Shown in pieces: positions 53,754 through 63,090 of a DNA stretch of 64,000 nt. Origin of the DNA: Ectopseudomonas guguanensis (GTDB lineage Bacteria > Pseudomonadota > Gammaproteobacteria > Pseudomonadales > Pseudomonadaceae); assembly GCF_900104265.1 (NCBI RefSeq), contig NZ_FNJJ01000014.1, forward strand, positions 1 through 64,000, read 5' to 3'. Position 1 is the stretch's first letter. The number at the start of each line of letters is the position of its first letter. A program made the translations under genes and the position numbers. The notes beneath the pieces are model-generated. The model had not been told where the DNA came from. It did no database searches and saw only the letters and a program-made list of their open reading frames with translations.

Positions 53754-54650
53754 ATGCTGCACTTTCTTCCCGCGCCGCTGCGCGGCCTGATCGCGAGCCT
53801 GATGCTGGCTCTGAACACCCTGTTCTGGTGCTGGCCGCTGTTCTTCGTCGCACTGCTCAAGTTGCTGCTGCCCTTCGCGCCGATCCAGCGCGCGCTGCGC
53901 TTCGTCATGCATGGCATCGCCGAAAGCTGGATCGGTGTGAACAAGTTCTGGATGCGCCTGGTCGGCCGTATCGACTGGAAGGTGCAGGGCCTGGAACGCT
54001 TCGATACCCGTCACTCCTACCTGGTCACCAGCAACCACCAGAGCTGGGTGGACATTCTGGTGCTGCAGTACCTGCTCAACCGGCGCATGCCGCTGCTGAA
54101 GTTCTTCCTCAAGCAGGAACTGATCTGGGTGCCGGTGATCGGCCTGTGCTGGTGGGCGCTGGAGTTTCCCTTCATGAAGCGCTTCAGCAAGGAGTACCTG
54201 GCCAAGTACCCGGAAAAGCGCGGCCAGGACCTGGCCACCACCCGTCGCGCCTGTGCACGCTACAAGAGCAACCCGGTGGCGGTGTTCAACTTTCTCGAAG
54301 GCACGCGCCTGACCCCGGCCAAGCATGCGCAGCAGCAATCACCCTTCAAGCACCTGCTGAAACCCAAGGCGGGCGGCATCGCCTTCGTGCTCGATGCCAT
54401 GGGCGAACAGCTGCATGCCATCGTCAACGTCACCATCCACTATCCGCACGGCGTACCGGGTTTCTGGGACCTGCTCTGCGGACGTCTGGACGCCGTGCAG
54501 GTGAACTTCAGACAGGTGGAGATTCCGCGGGAGTTCATCGGTCGCAACTACGATCAGGACGACGCTTACCGCCTGGCCTTCCAGCAGTGGGTCAACCGTC
54601 TGTGGGAAGAGAAGGACGCGGAGCTGGCCAGCCTGCACCAGCAGGCCTGA
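53754..54650 (+). CDS. YihG-type 1-acyl-glycerol-phosphate acyltransferase
   Basis: A 298-residue LPLAT-family membrane protein. There are two hydrophobic N-terminal segments (residues 8-45). The HX4D acyltransferase motif is in SNHQSWVDILVL, and FNFLEGTRLTP holds the EGTR phosphate-binding motif. Overall it resembles E. coli YihG, which makes phosphatidic acid with particular acyl chains. GGAGG ten bases before the ATG fixes the start at 53754; the frame from 53514 runs through the repeat. Confidence 0.88.
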   Translation: MLHFLPAPLRGLIASLMLALNTLFWCWPLFFVALLKLLLPFAPIQRALRFVMHGIAESWIGVNKFWMRLVGRIDWKVQGLERFDTRHSYLVTSNHQSWVDILVLQYLLNRRMPLLKFFLKQELIWVPVIGLCWWALEFPFMKRFSKEYLAKYPEKRGQDLATTRRACARYKSNPVAVFNFLEGTRLTPAKHAQQQSPFKHLLKPKAGGIAFVLDAMGEQLHAIVNVTIHYPHGVPGFWDLLCGRLDAVQVNFRQVEIPREFIGRNYDQDDAYRLAFQQWVNRLWEEKDAELASLHQQA

Positions 54651-54665
54651 AGCGCTACCGGCACT

Positions 54666-56813
54666 TCATTCCTCGCGCGGCAGGGGTAGCTGACTCCAGT
54701 CCAGCAGCGCCGGCACCTGCATCGCGCTGCTGGCCGGCACCCCTGGCGCTACCAGAAAGCCCTGCATGATGGTGCAGTGATGCTGCGTCAGCCATTCGCG
54801 CTGCGCCTGCGTTTCGACGCCTTCGGCGATGACCTCCAGGCCGAGATGGCGGCCAAGATCGATGATGGTGCTGACCACCGCGGCATCGCGCGGTGAGTCG
54901 AGCATGTTGGCGACGAACAGGCGGTCGATCTTCAGTGTGTCCAGTTCGAAGTGGCGCAGGTACGCCAGGGACGAATAACCGGTACCGAAATCATCGATGG
55001 CGATCTTGACGCCCAGCTCGCGCAGATGACGCAGCTGCGCCTGGGTCAGCTCCAGGTCCTGCATCAGCGCGCTTTCGGTCACCTCCACCTCCAGCTGGCT
55101 GGGTTTCAGACCGTGGGCATCGAGCACGCGCTGCAGGTCCGTGACCAGTTGCGGCATACCGAACTGCACCGGGCTGACGTTGAGACTGAGCACCATGTCT
55201 TCGCCAAACTGCTGCTTGAAGGCGGCCAGTTGCCTGGCGCCCTCGCGAAAGATCCAGTCGCCGAGACGGTTGATCAGGCGGGTTTCTTCGAGCAGCGGAA
55301 TGAATACATTCGGCGCAACGGTGCCGGCAACCCGGTGCTGCCAGCGCAGCAAGGCCTCGAAGCCGCGCAGGCGCCCGGTCTCGAGCTGGAACTGCGGCTG
55401 GTAGACCAGTACGAAGTCGTCGTTCTCGATGGCGTGGCGCAGGCTCTCCTCGAGCATCAGGCGCGACCGCGCGCGGCCGTTCATCTCCGGGGAGAAGAAG
55501 CGGTATTGCTGGCGCCCGGCGCGCTTGGCCTCGTACATCGCCATGTCCGCCGAACGCAGCAGGCCCTCCACGCTCTGCCCGCACTCGGGGAAGCAGGCGA
55601 TGCCGACGCTGGCGCCGAGGGTGAAGTCCACGCCGTCTAGGGTATGCCGCACCGAAACCAGTTCGATCAGCTTCTCCGCGACCTTGGCGGCATCCTCGGG
55701 ATGGCCGAGGTTGTCCAGCAACGCGGTGAATTCGTCACCACCGATGCGCGCCAGGCTGTCGTAGGGGCGCAGGCAGGCCTTGAGCTGCTCGCCGACACGG
55801 CGCAGCAACTGGTCACCGACATCATGACCGAGCGAATCGTTGATGCGCTTGAATCCGTCCAGGTCGAGGTAGAGCACCGCGACCCGCTGGCCGCTGCGCT
55901 CGATACGCGCCAGCGCCGATTCCAGCGCCTTGTGAAAGCCGCGACGGTTGAGCAGGCCGGTCAGCGAATCGGTCACCGCCTGCGATTCCAGTTGCGCGTG
56001 CAGGTTGCGCACCACCGACATGTCCAGGGCGATCACCACCATGGCGCGTTGCTGCCGCGGCAGCGGGGAACACGACAGCGCCACCGGCAGGCAGCCACCC
56101 TTGAAGGTGCGCATCATGGCTTCGTGCACGCGGTAGGTCGCCTCGCGCTTGAAGTGCAGGTAGAACTCCGACTGCTGCCAGCCGCCCTCGCTGGCGGGAT
56201 TCTTGAGGAAAGACAGGAGTTCGACGCCTTCCAGATCGGCCACCTCGCCATCGAGCATCTGCGCCATGGCGGGATTGGCGAACTGGATGCGGCCATCCTC
56301 GCCGACCACCAGGATGCCTTCGGCGGCATTGGCCAGCACCGAGGCGTTGAAGGCGCGCGCCCTTTCCAGCTGCTGGGACAGCGCCTGCAGCTCGCAGCGA
56401 TTGTGCTCGTGTTCCAGCAGGCTTTGAATCTTGTGGCGCAGTACCGTGGGGTCGAAGGGCTTGAGCACGAAGTCCACGGCGCCGGTGCTGTAACCGCGCA
56501 GCACCGCATCATGGGTCTGGGCGATGGCGGACACGAAGATGATCGGCGTCAGCCGGGTACGCGGGTTGCCACGCATCAACCGGGCGACTTCGAAGCCGTC
56601 CATGCCCGGCATCTGCACGTCCAGCAGCACCAGCCCGACATCCTCCTCGAGCAGGCAGCGCAGGGCCTCCTCGCCGGAACTGGCACAGCGCAACTGCCAC
56701 TCTCCATCCTCGAGCAGCGCCTGCATGGCCTCGAGGTTCTCCATACGATCATCCACCACCAGCAGAATCTGCCTGGCAGGTACGGCGGCGGTCTTGCTCT
56801 GCGCCTGGGCCAT
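54666..56813 (-). CDS. Response regulator with PAS, GGDEF and EAL domains
   Basis: A 715-residue cyclic-di-GMP enzyme. The receiver domain (residues 14-130) has acidic DD at 21-22, the phosphoacceptor D65 in LLDVQMPG and LKPF lysine. A PAS domain (about 150-270) is followed by GGDEF (about 290-445, intact RIGGDEF) and EAL (about 460-700, intact EALLRW with NVSPVQF and IDDFGTGYSS). Both catalytic motifs look competent, so it may make, break or switch between the two. GAGGAGTGACG upstream sets the start at 56813. It is 40 bases downstream of the hybrid kinase. Confidence 0.92.
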   Translation of the reverse strand: MAQAQSKTAAVPARQILLVVDDRMENLEAMQALLEDGEWQLRCASSGEEALRCLLEEDVGLVLLDVQMPGMDGFEVARLMRGNPRTRLTPIIFVSAIAQTHDAVLRGYSTGAVDFVLKPFDPTVLRHKIQSLLEHEHNRCELQALSQQLERARAFNASVLANAAEGILVVGEDGRIQFANPAMAQMLDGEVADLEGVELLSFLKNPASEGGWQQSEFYLHFKREATYRVHEAMMRTFKGGCLPVALSCSPLPRQQRAMVVIALDMSVVRNLHAQLESQAVTDSLTGLLNRRGFHKALESALARIERSGQRVAVLYLDLDGFKRINDSLGHDVGDQLLRRVGEQLKACLRPYDSLARIGGDEFTALLDNLGHPEDAAKVAEKLIELVSVRHTLDGVDFTLGASVGIACFPECGQSVEGLLRSADMAMYEAKRAGRQQYRFFSPEMNGRARSRLMLEESLRHAIENDDFVLVYQPQFQLETGRLRGFEALLRWQHRVAGTVAPNVFIPLLEETRLINRLGDWIFREGARQLAAFKQQFGEDMVLSLNVSPVQFGMPQLVTDLQRVLDAHGLKPSQLEVEVTESALMQDLELTQAQLRHLRELGVKIAIDDFGTGYSSLAYLRHFELDTLKIDRLFVANMLDSPRDAAVVSTIIDLGRHLGLEVIAEGVETQAQREWLTQHHCTIMQGFLVAPGVPASSAMQVPALLDWSQLPLPREE

Positions 56814-56853
56814 CGTCACTCCTCTATCCATCTGCCCTTGCTCTCTCCTGCCC

Positions 56854-59800
56854 TCAGGGTAGCCCATTGCCGGGCGAAGGCACGGGCGCTATCGCCAGCC
56901 AGCGCTCCAGCAGCGCCAGCAACTCGTCACGCCTGATCGGCTTGGCCATGTAATCGTCGGCACCGGCGGTGATGCATTTTTCCCGGTCCCCCTTCATGGC
57001 ATGGGCCGTGAGCGCGATGATCGGGATCCTGCAGCCATGCTCCTGCTTGAGCAGTCGCGTTGCGGTGTAGCCATCCATGTTGGGCATGGCCATGTCCATC
57101 AGGATCAGGTCGAAGGGGTCGCGCTGGTAGCTGGCGATGGCCTCCAGGCCATCCTTGGCGGAACTGACGCGCAGCCCCACCTCATCGAGCAGCGCCGTCA
57201 GTGCATAGACGTTACGCACATCGTCATCCACCAGCAGCACGCGTTTGCCGTGCAGCGGGTTGAGCCGTGCATGGGACGATTGCGGCGCACGTACGTCGCC
57301 GAGAAAACCCTGCACCGCCTGGCACAATGCGCCGGTGTCGTCGCCGTGCTTGCGCACCACCACGGCGCTGTAGCGGCGCAGACGCTGCAGGGTCTGCTGG
57401 GTGACGTCCACACCAGTGTTGATGACCACGCGCATGCCTTGCAGCGGACGCAGCTGATTGAGGCTCTCGAGCAGGGCAAAGCCATCCTGGTCCGGCAGGT
57501 CGAGGTCGATCACCAGCGCGCAGAACTGGCCCTGCGCATAGGCCGTGCGCGCCTGTTCGCCATCGGCGCAGGCGATTACCTGAAACCCCAGCTCCGTGAG
57601 CTGTTGGCGATAGTGTTCGCGTTCCACCTCGACGTCCTCAACCAGCAGCAGGGCCTGCTCCTGATGCCGGCCATGCTGCAGCTCGAGGAAAACCTGCTCC
57701 AGTTCATCGCGGCCGATGGGTTTGACCAGATAGCGCGTGCCGTCGTCGTTCCAGCCGGTCGGTTGCGGCACGCAGGAAATGATATGCACCGGGGTGTGAC
57801 GATGGGTCGGCTGGGCGCGCAGACGGCGGAACAGCTGCCAGCCGCTGAGATCAGGCAGCAGGATGTCGAGGATCACCGCATGGAACGACTCCTGCTGCAG
57901 CAGAGCCAGGGCCTGCAGGCCGGTACGGCAATGCACGCTGGAGAAGCCGTGGGCATGCGCCTCCTCGGCGATCACCGAGGCGAAGTTGACGTCGTCCTCG
58001 ATGATCAGTAGCGGTGGCCCCTCACCAGCCCGCAGCGGCCCCTCGGCCGGTGCTTCGACGCTGAGCGCAGCGGTCTGCACCGGCAATCTGACGGTGAAGG
58101 TGGAACCCTGGCCAGGCGCACTCTGCAGGCTAATGTCGCCCTCCAGCGCCAGCACCAGCTGACGGGTAATGGCCAGTCCCAGGCCGGTACCGCCGAAACG
58201 CCGGCTGGTGGAGCCGTCGAGCTGCTGGAAGGCCTGGAAGATCTGCTCGTGTTGCGCCGGGTCGATGCCAACCCCCGTGTCGCGCACACTGAAGCAGAGC
58301 AGCTCGCGTTCGTCCTCCTGGCGGCCCTGGCTGCTGACGCTCAGGGTAACCTCGCCCTGATCGGTGAACTTCAGGGCGTTGGACAGCAGGTTGCGCAGGA
58401 TCTGATGCAGGCGCACCCGATCGGTGTGGATGACCCGCGGCACGCCGGCCTCCAGTTCGGTGTGCAGACGCAGGCCCTTGAGTTCGGCCATCGGCCGCAG
58501 GCTGGCGTCCAGCTCCACCAGCACGTCCTGCATGTTGATCGGCTCGAGCTTGAGCTGCATGCGCCCGGACTCGACCTTGGCCAGGTCGAGCACGTCGTTG
58601 ATCAACTGCAGCAGGTCGCTACCGGCGCGGTGCACGATGTCCGCGTGCTTGGTCTGTTTCTCGGTGAGGTTGCCCGCCAGGTTCTGACGCAGTTGATCGC
58701 TGAGGATCAGGATGCTGTTGAGCGGCGTGCGCAGCTCATGGGACATGTTGGCGAGAAATTCGGATTTGTAGCGGTTGGCCAACAGCAATTGCTCGGCCTG
58801 CTCGTGCAGCTTCTGCTCGGCCGCCTTGCGCTCGCTGATATCGATGATCACGGCCTGCACCAGGTTCTCGTCGCCACTGCGAATCGGCGACAGACCGACT
58901 TCCAGGGGAATCATGCGGCCCTCGCGATGCAGGCCGAACAACTCGCGATTGCCGCCCATGCGCCGCTGTTCGGGCATGGCCTGGTAACCGCGACGCAGCG
59001 CCACGTGGCTGCCGCGTTGTGCCGCCGGCAGGAGCATTTCCACCGGTTCGCCGAGCAGCATCTGTCGCTCGTAACCGAACAGCAGCTCGGTCTGCCGGTT
59101 GACCATGGCAATGCGCCCCAGACCATCGACCAGAACGATGGCATTGGGCGAGGCCTCGACCACCAGACGAAAACGCTCTTCGGCGACCTTGCGCGCACGC
59201 AGATCCACCAGGTTGATCAGGTAGCTGCTGCCTTCGTGCAACGGGTTGAGGCTGATGCTGACCGGGATCGACTCGCCGCGTAAGGTGCGCACCATGCGCT
59301 CATCACTCTCGGCCAGCTGCGCCTGCAGGTCTTTCGGTGATTCGATGTTGGGCAGCACCCGCAGTATGGTTTCGCCGGGCAGCGCATTGAGTGGGCAGTC
59401 GAACAGCTCGGCAGCGCTGCGGTTCGCCATCTCGATGCGCCCCTTGTCGTCGCACAGCAGGGTCGCCACCGGCAGGCGTTCGACCAGCAGGCGAAAACGC
59501 TCCTCGCGCTCGCGCAGCGCCAGGGCGGCCCGCTCGCTGACCTGCAGCTTGCGTTCGCGCTGGTAGAGAAAACCACCCAGCAGCAACGCCAGCAGCAGCG
59601 TCGCAGCCAGCCCGGCCCACAGCCCGAAGGTGCCGCTGCGGTCCTGCACATTGCGCTCGTATTCAGGCGTGCCGATCACCTCCAGCGCCCAGGTGCGCCC
59701 GTACAGCGACAGCTCCTGCTGGCTACGAAAGCGCGGGCGCCAGCCATTGCTTCTGGGCTCGCCGGTGATCAGCTGCAGGTCGGTCGCCTGCGGGTCTTTC

Positions 59801-60570
59801 AGGACGATATAGAACGACCGCGCCTGCGTTCCGAGAATGCCATCGATCAGGTCATGGCTACGAAAGGCGCCATGCACCATGCCCAGCAATGCGGAGCGTC
59901 TCTGCTCGGCGGTATTGACCGGCATTCCTGGACGAAACACCGGCAGATAGAGCAGCACGCCGGATTGCACGTCGACCTCGACCTCCTGGCGCAGTATCAG
60001 CGGGCCGCTGAGGCTGGCCTCGCCGGTTTCGATACTGCGCTCGATCGCCACTCGCCGCGCCGTCTCGCTGAGCATGTCGAAACCAAGGGCACGACGATTG
60101 CGCCAGTCCAGCGGGCTGACGTATTCGATGGGCAGGTACTGCTCGCGTTCGCCAGGCGGGAATATCTGATAGTCGAGACGGCCGCTGGCCTTCACCTCGG
60201 CCTCGAAGTCGGCAAACTGCTCCGGCACCAGGTAACGGGCCCAGGCCACCGCCTGTATACCGGGGTAGCGGTCCTGGACCTGCAACTGATCCAGCGCGCG
60301 CTGCCACTCGTCCAGCGAGACATGATCGCTGCCTATCATCAACCCGGATACGCCACGCAGGACCATCTCGTAGGTGCGCATGCGCGCCAGCACGCGCTGT
60401 CCAACCTCCTGGGCCTCCAGCTGAAAGCGGCGGTGGCTGTTCTCCCGCTCGCGCTCCTGCAACGTGCTCCACTGCCAGAAGATCAGGCCACCCAGACCGA
60501 TCAACAAGCCAAGCCCCACCAGCAGCGGCATCCACGGCATGGGCGGCCGCTCGACAGCTCTGTCCTCCAT
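56854..60570 (-). CDS. CHASE-PAS hybrid histidine kinase with three receiver domains
   Basis: A 1238-residue inner-membrane sensor. TM1 (about 14-33), a periplasmic CHASE domain (about 70-250), TM2 (about 315-340), two PAS domains (about 360-470 and 475-600), HisKA with HELRTPLN, HATPase with the GTGLGLAITRQL box, then three receivers. Each receiver keeps an acidic pair and phospho-aspartate region (IIEDD/ILDILLPD, LVEDV/VIDLDLPD, LVDDD/LMDMAMPN). No HPt domain is present. GAGGGAG upstream sets the start at 60570. It is cotranscribed with the GGDEF-EAL regulator. Confidence 0.92.
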   Translation of the reverse strand: MEDRAVERPPMPWMPLLVGLGLLIGLGGLIFWQWSTLQERERENSHRRFQLEAQEVGQRVLARMRTYEMVLRGVSGLMIGSDHVSLDEWQRALDQLQVQDRYPGIQAVAWARYLVPEQFADFEAEVKASGRLDYQIFPPGEREQYLPIEYVSPLDWRNRRALGFDMLSETARRVAIERSIETGEASLSGPLILRQEVEVDVQSGVLLYLPVFRPGMPVNTAEQRRSALLGMVHGAFRSHDLIDGILGTQARSFYIVLKDPQATDLQLITGEPRSNGWRPRFRSQQELSLYGRTWALEVIGTPEYERNVQDRSGTFGLWAGLAATLLLALLLGGFLYQRERKLQVSERAALALREREERFRLLVERLPVATLLCDDKGRIEMANRSAAELFDCPLNALPGETILRVLPNIESPKDLQAQLAESDERMVRTLRGESIPVSISLNPLHEGSSYLINLVDLRARKVAEERFRLVVEASPNAIVLVDGLGRIAMVNRQTELLFGYERQMLLGEPVEMLLPAAQRGSHVALRRGYQAMPEQRRMGGNRELFGLHREGRMIPLEVGLSPIRSGDENLVQAVIIDISERKAAEQKLHEQAEQLLLANRYKSEFLANMSHELRTPLNSILILSDQLRQNLAGNLTEKQTKHADIVHRAGSDLLQLINDVLDLAKVESGRMQLKLEPINMQDVLVELDASLRPMAELKGLRLHTELEAGVPRVIHTDRVRLHQILRNLLSNALKFTDQGEVTLSVSSQGRQEDERELLCFSVRDTGVGIDPAQHEQIFQAFQQLDGSTSRRFGGTGLGLAITRQLVLALEGDISLQSAPGQGSTFTVRLPVQTAALSVEAPAEGPLRAGEGPPLLIIEDDVNFASVIAEEAHAHGFSSVHCRTGLQALALLQQESFHAVILDILLPDLSGWQLFRRLRAQPTHRHTPVHIISCVPQPTGWNDDGTRYLVKPIGRDELEQVFLELQHGRHQEQALLLVEDVEVEREHYRQQLTELGFQVIACADGEQARTAYAQGQFCALVIDLDLPDQDGFALLESLNQLRPLQGMRVVINTGVDVTQQTLQRLRRYSAVVVRKHGDDTGALCQAVQGFLGDVRAPQSSHARLNPLHGKRVLLVDDDVRNVYALTALLDEVGLRVSSAKDGLEAIASYQRDPFDLILMDMAMPNMDGYTATRLLKQEHGCRIPIIALTAHAMKGDREKCITAGADDYMAKPIRRDELLALLERWLAIAPVPSPGNGLP

Positions 60571-60751
60571 TCGCACTCCCTCGGTCATCCAGAACCAGCG
60601 CGCACGGGCACCCCGCACGCGGACTTCACAGAACCCCAGAAAGCAGTCTAGTCAGTTTTCGAATGACCGGCCTCTTGCCAGAACGGAGACGACAGGCGGT
60701 CGCCGGAGTGGCCGCTGATGAAGTCCGTGCGCAACGAGCGGGCAGAAAAAA
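60571..60751. other. Upstream region of the signalling operon
   Basis: 181 bases between the kinase start and palindromic element B. No convincing promoter or regulator site was recognised. Confidence 0.4.
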
Positions 60752-61519
60752 GGTTCTTCGCATATTTGGGAAAGTGCGGGTTGACACCGGACTGGCAATA
60801 ACGTGTTAGCTGTCGATGACTTGGCACTATTCCTTAGCGTGTCGTCTGATCTGATGGGTTTCGCCCCTGACGGGCGACTCACTTTCTTTGCTTGTGCAAA
60901 GAAAGTAAGCAAAGAAACACACCCCGTTCATCCGGCCCCGGCTGCGCCGGGGTTCCCTCGCTCCATCACCGTTACAGGGGCACGACCGGATGCGGCCCAC
61001 CGATGAAGGGCCATCCCTGGCCCATCACGGCTCTCGCGACATCCATGTCGCTCAACCCCTTCCACGGTGATTCCACTCGGCCTCCTGAAGGGGATTTGGG
61101 CGTCGTCTGTGAGATCCGCGCTTCAAGAGCAAAAGCCAAACGCTGCCGACTTTGATCTTGCGGAGATGTCGCAAGCCCGCGACCCGGTCCCCTTCAGGAG
61201 GCCGAGTGGAGGTGTTGCGTAGGGGGATGAGCCGCATGGATGCGGCGAAAGGCTTAATGGGCCAGGGATGGCCCATGTAAGCCGGCCCCCGGAGCGGCGC
61301 CGGAACGAGGGAAGTTTCGCGTAGCGAAACCCGGATGTCGGGGTGCCCTTCTTTGGCACACCTTTCTTGGGCAAGCAAGAAAGGTGTGGCGCCCGTAAGG
61401 GGCGCAACCCAAACGCTCAGTACACGCGGTAATGGATAGTGCTAAGTCAGCAAGCGATACGCACACAAACTTGCCAGTCCGGTGTCAAGCGTACCTTCCC
61501 CGCGAGAATGCGAAGAGCC
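60752..61519 (+). repeat. Large palindromic intergenic element, copy B (complete)
   Basis: About 768 bases forming one continuous dyad. The ends carry a perfect 18-base inverted repeat, TTGACACCGGACTGGCAA at 60781-60798 and its complement at 61471-61488, with flanks (GGTTCTTCGCAT / ATGCGAAGAGCC) also mirrored. Inward the arms contain matched blocks of about 70% identity by eye (GGGTTTCGCCCCTGACGGGCG against its mirror, CTTTCTTTGCTTG against CAAGCAAGAAAGG, GGGCCATCCCTGGCCC on both sides). The centre is a perfect 23-base stem (61072-61094, 61188-61210) with a 93-base loop. No convincing gene. Confidence 0.8.
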
Positions 61520-61525
61520 AGAAAA

Positions 61526-61547
61526 AAGCCCTCGCAAGCGAGGGCTT
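61526..61547 (-). terminator. Terminator of the first OmpA-type lipoprotein gene
   Basis: AAGCCCTCGC (61526-61535), AA, GCGAGGGCTT (61538-61547). On the minus strand it is followed by TTTTC. It directly abuts the end of palindromic element B, as the pnp terminator abuts copy A. Confidence 0.85.
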
Positions 61548-61567
61548 CGTTGCAGCGAATCGGCGAC

Positions 61568-62224
61568 TCAGAGCGGACGCAGATTGATCTCGACGCGACG
61601 GTTCTGCGCGCGCCCGGCATCGGTGGCGTTGCTGGCGATCGGCTGGCTCGGGCCGGCGCCGTAAGCGGAGATGCGCTGCCCCGGCACGCCGTTGGCGGTC
61701 AGGTAGTTGGCCACGCTCTGCGCGCGACGCTGCGACAGGCTCTGGTTCAGCTCCTGGGAGCCGGTGCTGTCGGTATGGCCGACGATATTCACGCCGTTCT
61801 TGTCGAATTCCTTGAACACCAGCACCAGCGAATTGAGGGTCGGGTAGAAGCTGCTGGAAATATCCGCCGAGTTGCTGGCGAAGGTAATGTTGCCCGGCAT
61901 GATCAGCTTCAGGTCATCGCCGTTGCGCTGCACCTGTACGCCGGTGCCCTGCAGGGTCTGACGCAGCTTGGCTTCCTGGGTATCGACGTAATAGCCATAA
62001 CCACCACCGGCGGCGCCGCCGACAGCCGCACCGATCAGCGCGCCCTTGGTACGGTCCTTCTTGCTCGAGGTGGCCGCGCCGATCACGGCCCCGGTCGCAG
62101 CGCCGATGCCGCCATAGATACCGGCCTTGCTAGCCTGGCTTTCGCCGGTATAGGGATTGGTGGTACAGCCAGCCAACAGGGCCATGACCGCAGTGGCTGC
62201 GATCAGATTACGCCTGGTCTTCAT
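61568..62224 (-). CDS. OmpA-family lipoprotein (YiaD-like), copy 1
   Basis: A 218-residue lipoprotein. Lipobox LLAGC has its cysteine at residue 20. A glycine-zipper segment (KAGIYGGIGAATGAVIGAAT, then KGALIGAAVGGAAGGGYGYY) precedes the OmpA C-terminal peptidoglycan-binding domain (about residues 105-218, VGHTDSTGSQELNQSLSQRRAQSV and RAQNRRVEINLRPL). Likely anchors the outer membrane to the wall. It is paralogous to the next gene, upstream on the same strand. Confidence 0.9.
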   Translation of the reverse strand: MKTRRNLIAATAVMALLAGCTTNPYTGESQASKAGIYGGIGAATGAVIGAATSSKKDRTKGALIGAAVGGAAGGGYGYYVDTQEAKLRQTLQGTGVQVQRNGDDLKLIMPGNITFASNSADISSSFYPTLNSLVLVFKEFDKNGVNIVGHTDSTGSQELNQSLSQRRAQSVANYLTANGVPGQRISAYGAGPSQPIASNATDAGRAQNRRVEINLRPL

Positions 62225-62295
62225 AGGATTTCCTTGCAGATTCTTGGTATGGGCAGACTTGCCGCAGCCTTCGAGCTAACAGGGCGCGGCGAAGT

Positions 62296-62323
62296 TCCGC
62301 CCAAGCTTAACAGCCTGGGCGGA
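62296..62323 (-). terminator. Hairpin between the two OmpA-type genes
   Basis: TCCGCCCA (62296-62303) pairs with TGGGCGGA (62316-62323) around a 12-base loop; no U-run follows on the minus strand. Possibly a partial terminator of the upstream paralogue. Confidence 0.4.
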
Positions 62324-62361
62324 CGAGAACTGCGATCTGCAGCAGGTCCGTGGCGCGTGCG

Positions 62362-63030
62362 TCACTGCACGCCCGGCAGCGGCCGCAGGGTGACCTCGAC
62401 ACGACGGTTCTGCGCACGCCCTTCGGCAGTGGCATTGGTCGCCACCGGCTGGTCAGGCCCCATGCCACGCGTGCTGACCCGGCTGCCGTCGACGCCCTGG
62501 GCGATCAGATAGCTGGCCACGCTCTGCGCGCGACGCTGCGACAGGCTCATGTTGTAGCTGTGCGAGCCGGTGCTGTCGGTGTGGCCGACCACCTCGATGC
62601 TGTTCTGGTTGTACTGACGGAAGGAGTTGGCCAGGTTGTTCAGCGGGGCGTAGAAGCTGTTGGCGATTTCTGCCGAATCGGTGGCGAAGGTGATGTTGCC
62701 CGGCATGATCAGTTGGATGACGTCGCCCTGGCGCTGCACCTCGACCCCGGTGCCCTGCATCTGCCGGCGCAGCTCGGCCTCCTGCCTGTCGGCGTAGTAG
62801 CCATAACCGGCACCGGCCGCACCGCCCACCGCAGCGCCGATCAGCGCGCCCTTGCCGCGGTTGTCGTGATTGATCAGGGCGCCAGCGGCAGCGCCGGCCA
62901 GGGCGCCCAGACCGCCATAGGTGGCCGTCCTGTTCGAACTCGGGGCGCTCTGGTCATAAGGATTCTGCGAGGCACAGCCGGCCAGCAGCAGTGCAGCGGA
63001 GCAAGCAGCGATCAGGGATAGACGGGGCAT
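62362..63030 (-). CDS. OmpA-family lipoprotein (YiaD-like), copy 2
   Basis: A 222-residue paralogue with lipobox LLLAGC (cysteine about residue 19), glycine zipper (KGALIGAAVGGAAGAGYGYY) and the OmpA C-domain (VGHTDSTGSHSYNMSLSQRRAQSV). The two proteins share nearly the same domain 2 and 3 but differ in the 25 residues after the lipidated cysteine. The tandem arrangement points to a local duplication. Confidence 0.9.
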   Translation of the reverse strand: MPRLSLIAACSAALLLAGCASQNPYDQSAPSSNRTATYGGLGALAGAAAGALINHDNRGKGALIGAAVGGAAGAGYGYYADRQEAELRRQMQGTGVEVQRQGDVIQLIMPGNITFATDSAEIANSFYAPLNNLANSFRQYNQNSIEVVGHTDSTGSHSYNMSLSQRRAQSVASYLIAQGVDGSRVSTRGMGPDQPVATNATAEGRAQNRRVEVTLRPLPGVQ

Positions 63031-63090
63031 GGCGATTTCTCCTCGAGGGACGGCAGAATGCCAGTGTAGACAGCGCCCGCGACAGCGGGT

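Noticed and set aside
61052..61407. Short open frames within palindromic element B (similar ones in copy A)
   Set aside because: They follow the palindrome rather than codon structure, overlap each other in several frames and lack ribosome sites. Likely spurious, although similar frames are often annotated in pseudomonads.
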